Assembly (NCBI GenBank): GCA_047626725.1 | Contig: JBLHSG010000006.1 | Location: 1-64,000 of the forward strand | Source: Ascidiaceihabitans sp034111945 | GTDB taxonomy: Bacteria > Pseudomonadota > Alphaproteobacteria > Rhodobacterales > Rhodobacteraceae | DNA: 64,000 nucleotides | Reading direction: 5' to 3' | Shown here: positions 8,209 to 17,009 of the stretch, piece after piece | How positions within the stretch are numbered: the stretch's first letter is position 1 | How the letters are laid out: each line of letters starts with the position of its first letter | Made by a program: the position numbers and the translations under genes | The notes under the pieces: generated by a model | The model's input: only the letters and a program-made list of their open reading frames with translations | What the model was told of the DNA's origin: nothing | Database searches by the model: none

Positions 8209-9663
8209 TTAACCGTGCAAGGCGGCAACTGTTTTGAGGGTTGAAAACCCGTACAGCGCCTCAAAGCCTTTTTCGCGACCGTGACCGGAAAGCCCGACGC
8301 CACCAAAGGGCAGTTCGACGCCGCCCGCTGCACCGTAGTTGTTTAAAAACACCTGACCCGCGCGCACCTGTTTGGCGAGCCGCATTTGACGCGCGCCATT
8401 TGCAGTCCAGATCGAGGCGACCAGACCAAAATCTGTGCCGTTGGCGATGCGCACGGCCTCTGCCTCGTCCTCGAACGGGATGACGACCTGAACAGGGCCA
8501 AAGATTTCCTGTTGGGCGAGCACATGATCGGGTGGAACGTCGGCGAAAAGCGTCGGCGCGATGTAGGCACCAGTCGTTGGTGCGTTGTCCATGATTTGTC
8601 CTGTTGCGACGCAGCGCAGATCGGATCCTTTGTCCAAAAACCCTTGCACGATGTCTTTTTGCCGTTGCGAAATCAGCGGCCCTAATTCCAGATCATCTGC
8701 GGCGGGACCGACGCGCAATTTTTCGTAAGCCGCACCCATGCGTTTGACGACCTCGTCATAGACGCCGCGCTGCACAAGGATGCGCGAGGATGCGGAACAG
8801 GTTTGCCCTGCGTTCTGAATGCCTGCGTTCACAAGGAATGGCAGGGCGGCATCCAGATCGGCGTCGTCAAACACCAGTTGTGGGGATTTGCCGCCCAATT
8901 CTAGCGTGACTGGCACCGCGTTTTGCGCAGAGGCGGATTGGATCATTTTGCCAACCCCGACCGAGCCTGTGAACGACACGTGGTGCACGGATGGATGGGC
9001 GGTTAATGCGGCACCTGCTTCGGCACCCAATCCCGGCACGACATTTAGTGCGCCGTCTGGCAGGCCTGCTTGTTTGCAAATTTCGGCAAAGGCGAGGGCG
9101 GTTAAACAGGCCTCTTCTGCGGGTTTTAAAACGCAGGCATTGCCCATGGTCAGGGCGGCCCCGACGGAACGTCCGATGATCTGCATCGGGTAATTCCACG
9201 GCACAATATGCCCCGTCACCCCGTGTGGTTCGCGCAGGGTGTAGACCGTGTAGCCGTCTTGAAACGGGATTGTTTCGCCGTGAATTTTGTCCGCTGCACC
9301 ACCGTAAAATTCCATGTAGCGGGCCAGCGCAATGACATCAGCGCGCGCCTGTTTGGTGGGTTTTCCGACGTCCATGGATTCAAGCGCTGTGAGTTCGTCG
9401 ATGTTTTCCAACACCTTAACGCCGATGCGCGTCAGGATACGTCCGCGTTCAAAGGCGGGCAGGCTACCCCATTCGCCGTTCAACGCATCCTTGGCTGCGG
9501 AGACGGCGCGCGCAATGTCGTCACTGTTGCCGCGCGCGATTTCGCAAATTTGCGTTCCGTCCGACGGATTGTTCAGTGGCAGCGTTTGACCGGAAAGTGC
9601 CGGCACCCAAGCGTTGGCGATAAAGCACAAGGCGGGGTCGATTGTCATTACTTTGAGCGACAT
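8209..9663 (-). CDS. NAD(P)-dependent aldehyde dehydrogenase (484 aa)
   Basis: Full-length class I/II-type ALDH. Catalytic Cys289 in NAGQTCSAS, general-base Glu255 in TLELGGK, Asn157 in PWNYP and cofactor-binding Lys180 are all present, as is the FTGSVGVGK turn. It converts an aldehyde to the carboxylic acid. AGGACC before the start is a usable ribosome site. It lies 48 bases after dctM of the second TRAP system and 24 bases before the SDR gene, so uptake and oxidation are probably coordinated. Which aldehyde is not decidable from sequence. Confidence 0.93.
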   Translation of the reverse strand: MSLKVMTIDPALCFIANAWVPALSGQTLPLNNPSDGTQICEIARGNSDDIARAVSAAKDALNGEWGSLPAFERGRILTRIGVKVLENIDELTALESMDVGKPTKQARADVIALARYMEFYGGAADKIHGETIPFQDGYTVYTLREPHGVTGHIVPWNYPMQIIGRSVGAALTMGNACVLKPAEEACLTALAFAEICKQAGLPDGALNVVPGLGAEAGAALTAHPSVHHVSFTGSVGVGKMIQSASAQNAVPVTLELGGKSPQLVFDDADLDAALPFLVNAGIQNAGQTCSASSRILVQRGVYDEVVKRMGAAYEKLRVGPAADDLELGPLISQRQKDIVQGFLDKGSDLRCVATGQIMDNAPTTGAYIAPTLFADVPPDHVLAQQEIFGPVQVVIPFEDEAEAVRIANGTDFGLVASIWTANGARQMRLAKQVRAGQVFLNNYGAAGGVELPFGGVGLSGHGREKGFEALYGFSTLKTVAALHG

Positions 9664-9711
9664 AAAAAGGTCCTGACCTAAAAAGGGCCAGCGTGTGGCT
9701 GACCCCTTAGT

Positions 9712-11157
9712 TTAATTCGCGTATGCGATCGCTGGCAACCATGTCACGAGCCACGGGAACTCAAACACGATGAACAATCCGAACAATTGCAGCAACACAA
9801 ACGGAATAACGCCGCGATAGATATGCGCCAGCGTGACACCGGGGGGGCAAACGCCTTTGAGGTAGAACAGCGCAAAGCCAACAGGCGGCGTCAGGAACGA
9901 GGTTTGCAAGGTGACCGCGACCAGAATGGCGAACCAGACGACCTCGGGATTATCGACAACGCCAAACCCGTCAACAGTGATCGCAAGGCCCGAAACGACC
10001 GGCAAAACCAGCGGCATGATGATCAGTGTGATTTCGATCCAGTCCAGCAAAAAGCCCAGCAAAAACACGATGAACAGGATGAACACAATGATCATGTAGG
10101 GATTGTCGAATGAACCTGCGATCATGTGTTTGATGATTTCATCGCCGCCATACAGGCGCAAAACATAGGCGAAAAAATTCGCTGCAATAAAGATGCCTAC
10201 GATGTAACCGGCGGTGTTTAGCGTTTGGCGCATCACGTCGCGGAAGACTTTGTAGTTCAGTTTACGGTTCAGCAGCGCCAGGATCGTGGCCCCTAATGCA
10301 CCAAGGCCCGAGGCTTCGGTTGGGGTGGCGAACCCGAAAAAGATAGATCCCAAAACCACCAAAATCAGCGCCATTGGGGGCAGCACAGACAGCAGCACCT
10401 CTAGCACAATTGCCATCGTGACAGGTTCGCGGTTTTCCGGAATTGGCATCGATTTCGGGCTGATCAAACCATAAACGACGATGAACGTAATATAGAGCGC
10501 GCCAAGCAACAGGCCCGGAAACAAAGCGCCCATAAAGAGATCGCCAAGGCTGATGGCCAACTGGTCCGACATGATCACCAACATGATCGACGGTGGGATC
10601 AAAATGCCCAATGTGCCCGACGCGGCAATCGTGCCCGTCGCGATGGGTTTAGAATAACCCTGCGCCATCATTGTCGGCAAACCCATAACGCCAAGCAAAA
10701 CCACAGAGGCACCGATCACACCAGTCGAGGCGGCAAGGATAATCCCGATCAACATCACGGACAGGGCCAGCCCACCACGCAACGCACCAAACAGCACCTG
10801 CATGGATTTCATCATGCGTTGCGCAACACCGGATTGATCCAGCATCAGCCCCATAAAGATGAACATCGGCAGGGCAACCAGCACCGGGTTTTTGATAACG
10901 CCGCCAAAGAAACGGCCAGCATTCGCGCCGAGTTTCTTGAACGAAATTCGGGTATCATCGTATTCGATAGCCTCGCGTAGCGTGTCTTTTAGCGGGTCCA
11001 GAACGAACATCGCCAGTACGATAAACACCAGCGAAACCCCGACCAGCGCATAGGCCACAGGGATGCCGCGAAACAGCATGGTGATGAACACGATGAACAT
11101 GATCAGGACCAGCCATTCGTTCAGCGTCAGGAAATTAATAAGCGATAACAGTTGCAT
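9712..11157 (-). CDS. dctM: TRAP transporter large permease, DctM family (second system)
   Basis: 481 residues, larger than the 419-residue copy at 6182; this size is typical of the mannitol/chloroaromatic-annotated TRAP subgroup. A charged insert (DDTRISFKKLGANAGRFFGG) after the second helix accounts for part of the excess. Signatures: IFMGLMLDQSGVAQRMM, AASGTLGILIPPSIMLVIMS and SFLTPPVGFALFYLKG. It begins five bases after the dctQ stop. It is a transport subunit in the inner membrane. The first half carries alternating hydrophobic helices from the very N-terminus with no signal peptide. Confidence 0.93.
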   Translation of the reverse strand: MQLLSLINFLTLNEWLVLIMFIVFITMLFRGIPVAYALVGVSLVFIVLAMFVLDPLKDTLREAIEYDDTRISFKKLGANAGRFFGGVIKNPVLVALPMFIFMGLMLDQSGVAQRMMKSMQVLFGALRGGLALSVMLIGIILAASTGVIGASVVLLGVMGLPTMMAQGYSKPIATGTIAASGTLGILIPPSIMLVIMSDQLAISLGDLFMGALFPGLLLGALYITFIVVYGLISPKSMPIPENREPVTMAIVLEVLLSVLPPMALILVVLGSIFFGFATPTEASGLGALGATILALLNRKLNYKVFRDVMRQTLNTAGYIVGIFIAANFFAYVLRLYGGDEIIKHMIAGSFDNPYMIIVFILFIVFLLGFLLDWIEITLIIMPLVLPVVSGLAITVDGFGVVDNPEVVWFAILVAVTLQTSFLTPPVGFALFYLKGVCPPGVTLAHIYRGVIPFVLLQLFGLFIVFEFPWLVTWLPAIAYAN

Positions 11158-11162
11158 GTGGT

Positions 11163-11963
11163 TCAGCCCTTTGCGCTGGCGCGGTTGCGCAGATAGCCGA
11201 TGACAAACACCACAGCGACCAGCGCTATAGCCATCAACAGGGCATAATCAAAAATGGGTTCGCGCAGGATTCGGCGCGCCTTGATGTCGGAATTGGTGAG
11301 GAAGACAAACCAGTATAAAACGTAAACCACCAGTCGCCATGCCATGAAAATCGCCATAGGCAGCATGGCCAAGATGACCTGATGCAGACGGGCAGGGCTG
11401 TAGACGCGCAAGTTGCGGATCAAGGTGGCGTAGGCGGCAAGACCGGCCAGCAAAAACAGGATCGGCAGCGACGCTTTTAGCAAATACAGGTGGTGCAGAC
11501 CATTGGGGCTGTCCGATCCTTCACCCGCAATCACGGACGAATAGGCGTAGTGAAACAGCACATCAAACATGATCCCGATGAACGGCAACAACAGCCAGCC
11601 AAGGGCAAAAACTTCGATGCGGGCCTTTTTCTCGGGGCTGTAATGTTCGTGCAAAATATCGACGCGCACGTGGCTGGATGTGGTGATCGCGTAGCCAAAG
11701 GCGGTCAGCATCGCAAAGCCATAGATCCACCACTGGGCGTCATCTAGCCATGCCTGGTTGTGCCCATTGCCGCGCAAAAACACCTGCGCCACGATTGCGA
11801 TCATCAGCAGCGGAAACGCCCACGCAACAACATTGCCGACGTTGATCATCAGGCGGTCCAAAACCCCGTGTTGATCGCGGTTGACCTCGCCTGGATCGGT
11901 GATCGCCAAAACCGCATCAACGGTGAGCGGTGTGGCCTCTTGTGATTGAGGTGTGTCTGTCAT
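11163..11963 (-). CDS. dctQ: TRAP transporter small permease, DctQ family, long form (second system)
   Basis: The ATG at 11963 (MTDTPQSQEATPL) is preferred because AGGGGGC lies eight bases upstream; an in-frame GTG at 11999 would add 12 residues. The protein has 266 residues and about six helices, longer than a minimal DctQ because of a C-terminal extension with extra helices, as in the mannitol/chloroaromatic subgroup. The DctQ signature is DAQWWIYGFAMLTAFGYA. It couples the receptor to the long DctM next to it. A weak imperfect hairpin lies between it and dctP (about 11990-12018). Confidence 0.87.
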   Translation of the reverse strand: MTDTPQSQEATPLTVDAVLAITDPGEVNRDQHGVLDRLMINVGNVVAWAFPLLMIAIVAQVFLRGNGHNQAWLDDAQWWIYGFAMLTAFGYAITTSSHVRVDILHEHYSPEKKARIEVFALGWLLLPFIGIMFDVLFHYAYSSVIAGEGSDSPNGLHHLYLLKASLPILFLLAGLAAYATLIRNLRVYSPARLHQVILAMLPMAIFMAWRLVVYVLYWFVFLTNSDIKARRILREPIFDYALLMAIALVAVVFVIGYLRNRASAKG

Positions 11964-12036
11964 GAAATTTGCCCCCTGCCGTGTGTCAAAGGGCGACACC
12001 TCATTGGATGCCGCCCCTCATTTTTAGCCCGTCCGC

Positions 12037-13077
12037 TTACTTGCGTGGCAGGTAGATGTTGTTGGACCAGATTTTATAGCCCTCACGGTATTCAGCCAGA
12101 TCGGCCCAGACTTTGGCAAAGTATTCGTCCTCTGCGGCCAGTTCTGCGGCGACTTCGTTCCATGTGGATTCAAACAGTTCCAACATTTCTGGTGACCATT
12201 GTTTGATTTTAACACCGTTGTTTTCAGTGTTATCAACCATGGCTGCGTAGTTTGTGGCTTCGCCTTCGGCCAGTGATGTGGTCACGTTGGCCAAGCAGGC
12301 AGTTTGGATTTGTGCCTGAGAACGTTCTGACAATTCATCCCAAACGTCGATGTTGACGATCAGTTCGAACAACGTCGATGGCTGGTGCCAACCAGGGAAG
12401 TAGTTGTATTTGGCGATTTTATGAAAGCCCAAACGCGAGTCGATCCGCGGCATCGAGAATTCAGTCGCATCAATCGCGCCACGTTCTAGGGCAGGGAAAA
12501 TATCGCCCGCGCCCAGCAGGGATGTGGACACGCCCAAACGTTGCATGACTTCGGCGCCAAGGCCAAAGAAGCGCATGTTCAAACCCTCAAGGTCTTCAAC
12601 GCCGTTGATTTCGTTTTTGAACCAACCGGATGTTTCTGGCGCGATGATCCCGCATGGCATGACTTTGACGTCATAACCGGCTTGATCGTACATGCCTTGC
12701 CACAATTCCTGACCATCGTCGTACAGAATCCAGCCCATAAATTCGCCGGCTTCGGGGCCAAACGGAACGGCCGCAAACAACGAGGCGGATTTGATTTTGC
12801 CCTGCCAATACCCGGACGTGGCAAACGCCGCATCCACTGAACCATTGGACACAGCATCCAGCGCTTCGAGTGTTGGAACCAGTTTGCCCGGATCAAAATG
12901 TTCGATCTGGATTTCAGAAGAGATCGAGTTCAAGCGATCCTTGAAATCCACAGATGCCGTGCCGAGGATCGGCAGACTTGATGGGAATGACGATGTCATT
13001 TCGATGGTTTGCTGCGCCGAAGCCGCACCAGCGGCAATGGTCACCGCGACGGCTGTCGCAATAAAGTTAGTCTTCAT
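12037..13077 (-). CDS. dctP: TRAP transporter binding protein, alpha-keto-acid (TakP-like) subgroup (second system)
   Basis: 346 residues with a Sec signal peptide ending about residue 21 (GAASA before QQ). GGGAGG before the ATG is a strong ribosome site. Internal landmarks GLNMRFFGLGAEVMQRLG, IFPALERGAIDATEF and YFPGWHQPST are those of the TakP-like branch, whose characterised members bind 2-oxo acids such as pyruvate. That makes an oxo or hydroxy acid a reasonable guess. First gene of a five-gene unit (dctP, dctQ, dctM, ALDH, SDR); the promoter region upstream holds a palindrome at 13159-13182. Confidence 0.9.
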   Translation of the reverse strand: MKTNFIATAVAVTIAAGAASAQQTIEMTSSFPSSLPILGTASVDFKDRLNSISSEIQIEHFDPGKLVPTLEALDAVSNGSVDAAFATSGYWQGKIKSASLFAAVPFGPEAGEFMGWILYDDGQELWQGMYDQAGYDVKVMPCGIIAPETSGWFKNEINGVEDLEGLNMRFFGLGAEVMQRLGVSTSLLGAGDIFPALERGAIDATEFSMPRIDSRLGFHKIAKYNYFPGWHQPSTLFELIVNIDVWDELSERSQAQIQTACLANVTTSLAEGEATNYAAMVDNTENNGVKIKQWSPEMLELFESTWNEVAAELAAEDEYFAKVWADLAEYREGYKIWSNNIYLPRK

Positions 13078-13158
13078 GTAGTTTTCCTCCCTAGGATGGC
13101 CTTTGCGGCCGCTTCATCAGATGTTTCGGTCTGAATGGGTCAAACCCACACCCCTGAT

Positions 13159-13182
13159 AATGAATACGTTAGCGTATACATT
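13159..13182. promoter_or_regulatory. Operator-like palindrome upstream of the second TRAP operon
   Basis: AATGAATACG-TTAG-CGTATACATT: the two ten-base arms match at nine positions around a four-base centre. It lies 82 bases before the dctP start at 13077. The right arm contains GTATAC, which also occurs twice in the palindrome before the GntR gene (24809-24825). FadR-type GntR regulators commonly bind GT-N(3)-AC palindromes of this kind. Symmetry is seen; the regulator is inferred. Confidence 0.55.
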
Positions 13183-13450
13183 ATTGCCCTGTCTACAGGC
13201 AGCACCTGAATGTTGCCTCAAAGTTGTCCCCCAGCGTTAACGCAGTTGGCAAGGCTTTTGAATCTGGCCGCGCCTACGTATTAATGGGTATGTGAGGGTG
13301 TAGATCATTGAAAAATATTGATAAAAACGACTATCGGGATGGTTTTTTAAATCCCATATTGGTCAAGTTTTCTGTCCAAAAATGGGATTTTAACCAAAAC
13401 CACGTTCTCGCGGCCTGAGCGGATTCATAAATGTGAATCATCTAATCCCA

Positions 13451-13489
13451 AAAAAAATCGCCATAAACCGTCTCCGGTATGGCGATTTT
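13451..13489 (-). terminator. Intrinsic terminator after the GMC-rhodanese operon
   Basis: A perfect 12-base stem (13454-13465 with 13478-13489) and, reading on the minus strand, a following run of at least seven T. This is a textbook rho-independent terminator, 39 bases past the rhodanese stop. Confidence 0.88.
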
Positions 13490-13527
13490 GGGTGCTAAAA
13501 ACAGCGACCGGTTTGGTGTTTGGCAGG

Positions 13528-13905
13528 TTATGCTGGTTCGGTTGGGCCGCCGGCTTGGGCCCATGAACTGATGCCGCCAATGTTAAAAACCTGATCGTAG
13601 CCCATGTCTTTTAGTGTTTTTCCGGCAAGGGCTGCTTGGCCGCCCGCTGCGCAAACGACGTAGATCGCTTTTGCGCGACTGAGGGCTGCGTTGTGGTTGG
13701 CCCCGTCGCGATCGGCGATGAATTCTAGCATGCCGCGCGGAATACGGTGCGCGCCGTTTATGGTGCCTGTGGCCGCAATCGCCGCGCTGTCGCGCACGTC
13801 GACAAACACGCTATCGCTGTCTGCGTGCGCTGCAATCGCGTCTTCAACGCTTAGGCGTGGAACGACGGCGTTTGCTTCGTCCATGTAGTCTTTTGACGTT
13901 TTCAT
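13528..13905 (-). CDS. Single-domain rhodanese-like protein (125 aa)
   Basis: The ATG at 13905 (MKTSKDYMDE) has AAAGGA upstream and gives the usual single-domain size; an in-frame start at 13935 adds ten residues. FVDVRDSAAIAATGTINGAH and the loop VVCAAGGQAA with Cys85 match the rhodanese fold. The loop lacks the usual Arg at the end, so sulfur-transfer specificity may differ from thiosulfate sulfurtransferase. It lies 45 bases after the GMC oxidoreductase gene and before a strong terminator, so the two form an operon. Such proteins carry sulfane sulfur as a persulfide; its link to the oxidoreductase is not clear. Confidence 0.87.
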   Translation of the reverse strand: MKTSKDYMDEANAVVPRLSVEDAIAAHADSDSVFVDVRDSAAIAATGTINGAHRIPRGMLEFIADRDGANHNAALSRAKAIYVVCAAGGQAALAGKTLKDMGYDQVFNIGGISSWAQAGGPTEPA

Positions 13906-13950
13906 TGTGTGTCCTTTTAAGGCGCGTGGGGTCAACTGGGTGTTGTCGGA

Positions 13951-15546
13951 TCAGACCTCGGCCAAAATGATCTTAGCACAGTTTTCGCCGATCATGATCG
14001 CAGGGGCATTGGTGTTGCCTGATACGATTTCCGGCATGATTGAACAATCCGCAACGCGCAGGCCTTTGACCCCGTGCACGCGCAATTTGGCATCCACAAC
14101 TGCATCTGACCCTGATCCCATTTTGCACGTGCCCGTCGGGTGATAGATCGACGCGGTGTTGTTGCGCGCCCAGTCCAGCGTGGCATCGTAGTCGTTGATG
14201 TCCAGATCGGCGTGGGGGCGGTATTCCTGCGAGATTTTAGAGGTCAGCGGCGCGTGGCGTGCAATTGTGCGCGCGATATTGACGCCTGCGACAACTGTGC
14301 GGCAATCGGTTTCTGTGGCCAGATAGTTGGGGATGATCTTTGGATACACTTGGCCATCCGCGCTGTTCAGGCGAATCTCTCCGCGGCTTTCGGGGCGCAA
14401 TTGGCACACCGACATGGTAAAAGCCGAGAACTTGTCTGCGCCTTTGCCGGGGTTTTCTGCAGACAAGGGCTGCACATGGAACTGAACGTCCGGTGTTTCC
14501 AAATCCTCGCGGGTTTTCATGAAACCTGTCGCAAGGCTGGCTGCCATTGTCATCGGACCAGCCCGGAACATCGCGTATTTCAGAGCGATTTTGGCTTGGC
14601 CGTACAGGGTGCTGACCTCGTTGTTCAGCGTCGGTTCGTTGGTCTTGTAGACCAGACGCGCTTGCAGGTGGTCTTGCATGTTTTTGCCGACACCGTGCAG
14701 GTCCTTTTTGACCGCGATGCCGTGCTCTTGTAATTGCGCGCCTTCACCGATGCCCGACAGCATCAACAACTGCGGAGAGTTGATGGAACCGCCTGAAAGA
14801 ATCACTTCGCGACCGGCTTTGACCACATGTTCGCGGCCTGCGCGGTCTTTGTATGTGACCCCTGTGGCGACACCGTTTTCGATGTTTACCTTTTGCACTT
14901 GGGCGTGGGTCACGATGGTCAGGTTATCGCGGCTGCGGGCAGGATTAAGGTAGGCAACGGCCGTTGAACAGCGGCGTCCGTTTTTCGATGTCAGCTGGAA
15001 AAATCCGACGCCTTCTTGGGATTCGCCGTTATAATCGGGGTTAAACGGGTATCCTGCGGCCTGTGCGGCGGCGACCCATGCATCGGTGATCGGGCGTTGG
15101 ATGCGCATGTTGGACACCGACAGCGGACCTTGATCGCCATGGTATTTATCGGCGCCACGCTCGTTCTTTTCGGCCATCTTGAACAGGGGCAACACATCGT
15201 CCCACGACCATCCGCTATTGCCCATTTGCGCCCAACGGTCATAGTCTTGGCTTTGACCACGGACATATAGCAGACCATTCAAGGAGGAAGACCCGCCTAA
15301 AACTTTGCCGCGCGGCCATTCAATTGAACGTCCATTCAGTCCCGGATCCGGTTCGGTTTTATAGCACCAATCGACCTTGGGATTGTGGATGGTTTTGAAA
15401 TAGCCAACAGGGATGTGGATCCATGGGTTCAGGTCACGACCACCCGCTTCAAGCAGGATCACCTTATGCTTGGGGTTGGCGCTAAGCCGGTTGGCCAGAA
15501 CGCAGCCAGCAGAGCCAGCACCTACGACGATAAAGTCCGCTTCCAC
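13951..15546 (-). CDS. GMC-family FAD oxidoreductase (choline/alcohol dehydrogenase-like)
   Basis: 531 residues. The FAD-binding GAGSAGCVLANRL is at residues 9-21, followed by the family block WPRGKVLGGSSSLNGLLYVR. The C-terminal active-site region IYHPTGTCKMG supplies the catalytic His and GNTNAPAIMIGE the second conserved residue. It oxidises a primary alcohol to an aldehyde in the cytoplasm or at the membrane. Choline dehydrogenase is one possibility, but no betaine aldehyde dehydrogenase or BetI is adjacent, so a generic alcohol dehydrogenase is safer. It is divergent from the third TRAP operon, sharing a 108-base promoter region, which suggests common control. Confidence 0.92.
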   Translation of the reverse strand: MEADFIVVGAGSAGCVLANRLSANPKHKVILLEAGGRDLNPWIHIPVGYFKTIHNPKVDWCYKTEPDPGLNGRSIEWPRGKVLGGSSSLNGLLYVRGQSQDYDRWAQMGNSGWSWDDVLPLFKMAEKNERGADKYHGDQGPLSVSNMRIQRPITDAWVAAAQAAGYPFNPDYNGESQEGVGFFQLTSKNGRRCSTAVAYLNPARSRDNLTIVTHAQVQKVNIENGVATGVTYKDRAGREHVVKAGREVILSGGSINSPQLLMLSGIGEGAQLQEHGIAVKKDLHGVGKNMQDHLQARLVYKTNEPTLNNEVSTLYGQAKIALKYAMFRAGPMTMAASLATGFMKTREDLETPDVQFHVQPLSAENPGKGADKFSAFTMSVCQLRPESRGEIRLNSADGQVYPKIIPNYLATETDCRTVVAGVNIARTIARHAPLTSKISQEYRPHADLDINDYDATLDWARNNTASIYHPTGTCKMGSGSDAVVDAKLRVHGVKGLRVADCSIMPEIVSGNTNAPAIMIGENCAKIILAEV

Positions 15547-15654
15547 AAAAATATCCCTTTCCGTTTTGAATTAACACTATACAGATTGGATTTGTCATAC
15601 TACACTTTTTTGAAACGAAAAGTCTCATTAATTGACATAAGGGAGGAAATTGTC

Positions 15655-16887
15655 ATGTCTATAAGCAATAAACTGGGGAATATGTCGCGTCGCGATCTGT
15701 TCCGCGTAGCGGGCCGTTACGGCATGAGCAGCACGCTCATGGCGGCTGGCGGTTTTGGCGGAGCGATGAGCTTGGCCAACTTGGCGTCTGCGGCTGCATC
15801 AACGTATGAAAAGCGTTTTGCAAAGCCTGCTAAGCACACGCTGAAATTTGGCGCTGCTGGCTTTAACGCTCGCAACCTGCTGATCGAACGCGCTGGCGCA
15901 TTGGTCTTTGCTCAGGATCTGGAAGCACGTACAGACGGTGAAATTCGTATCGAATTCATCGGCGACAACCAGATTTGTGGTCAAACATCCTGCGTAGAAA
16001 AAGCACAGCAAGGTATCGTCGATATCTATGCCGCGTCTACTCAGAACTCTGCCGGTGGTGCACCTTACTTGAACGTGTTGGACTATGCATACATGTTCCG
16101 TAACCGCGCTGACCAATACCACTTCTTGTATTCACCAGCATCCCAGCGTTTGCTGCGTGATCCATACGAAAAACGCCACGGTCTGAAGTTCTTGTTCTCA
16201 CACGCTGAATTGCGTGGGATCCAATTGGGTCTGTCATGGGAAGACAAGCCAACAGTAACGTCTGTTGAGCAACTTGCCGGCACGAAAAACCGCGTAACAG
16301 GTACGCAGCTGGGTCGCATCGCGATGAAAGCTATGAACCTGAACCCGGTTCCAGTTGCATGGGAAGAAACGCTTGACGGTCTGAAGCAGGGCTTGATCGA
16401 TGGCGCGGAAACATGGGCATCTGCGGTTGCATATGCAAACATGGCGCCAGTTGTATCCCAGTCGGTTCACTTGAACTTCTTCTGCGGTACCGAAGCGACA
16501 TCCATGAACGCATCTGTGTTCGATGGTCTGAGCGGCGAACTGCAAGACGCGGTTATGGAATCTTCCTACCTCGCGCAGGTTCACGTTCAAGCAGCGAACG
16601 AAGCGGCACTTGTGAAAACTGTTGGTCAATCTGATCCACAGCTTCCTGGCACAATCTTTGCGCAAAACAACGTGCGCAACGCATTCTTGTCAGACGAAGA
16701 AATCAAGAAAGCCGAAATGATGTGCTCTCCTGAGTTCCAGCCACAATTGTGGAACGAATGGCGTGACCGTTTGAACAAATGGCAAGGTGGTGCTGACACG
16801 TACCAAGAAATCTACGACGAAGTTCGTACAATTTCCGGCGATACACTGCCAGAAAACGTCGAACCACGTCGCTGGTGGAAAGGCTAA
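15655..16887 (+). CDS. dctP: TRAP transporter binding protein with Tat signal (third system)
   Basis: The start is the ATG at 15655 (MSISNKLGNM): GGGAGG stands eight bases upstream, and the longer frame back to 15385 runs into the divergent gene. 410 residues, long for the family. The N-terminus has a twin-arginine motif (SRRDLFRVAG, residues 11-20) and a hydrophobic stretch ending near residue 47, so it is exported folded by Tat. Ligand-region landmarks include GLKQGLIDGAETWASAV. Codons are more A/T-ending (CGT, GCA, CCA) than in neighbours, as expected for a highly expressed binding protein. Ligand unknown. Confidence 0.9.
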   Translation: MSISNKLGNMSRRDLFRVAGRYGMSSTLMAAGGFGGAMSLANLASAAASTYEKRFAKPAKHTLKFGAAGFNARNLLIERAGALVFAQDLEARTDGEIRIEFIGDNQICGQTSCVEKAQQGIVDIYAASTQNSAGGAPYLNVLDYAYMFRNRADQYHFLYSPASQRLLRDPYEKRHGLKFLFSHAELRGIQLGLSWEDKPTVTSVEQLAGTKNRVTGTQLGRIAMKAMNLNPVPVAWEETLDGLKQGLIDGAETWASAVAYANMAPVVSQSVHLNFFCGTEATSMNASVFDGLSGELQDAVMESSYLAQVHVQAANEAALVKTVGQSDPQLPGTIFAQNNVRNAFLSDEEIKKAEMMCSPEFQPQLWNEWRDRLNKWQGGADTYQEIYDEVRTISGDTLPENVEPRRWWKG

Positions 16888-16906
16888 TCCACTTAGGTTA
16901 GCATCG

Positions 16907-16939
16907 GGCCGATCCGCCAATAGCGGGTCGGCCTTTTTT
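16907..16939 (+). terminator. Terminator-like hairpin between dctP and dctQ of the third TRAP system
   Basis: GGCCGATCCGC (16907-16917) pairs with GCGGGTCGGCC (16923-16933) with one wobble, followed by TTTTTT. It lies 20 bases after the binding-protein stop and inside the operon. Partial termination here would give more receptor than permease, a common arrangement for binding-protein genes. Confidence 0.85.
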
Positions 16940-17009
16940 GTCGATAATATACATAGAGAACGTTTGCATTCGGGGCATCCCCCTGGGTGTTGTAGAGGGG
17001 GGATACATT

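Larger units (their letters stand above)
13078..13527. other. 450-base intergenic region
   Basis: The only stretch over 300 bases without a gene. From right to left it holds the intrinsic terminator of the rhodanese gene (13451-13489), an AT-rich stretch with no frame worth calling (13240-13450), and the promoter region of the second TRAP operon with a palindrome at 13159-13182. I see no RNA gene or repeat in the remainder. Confidence 0.7.
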
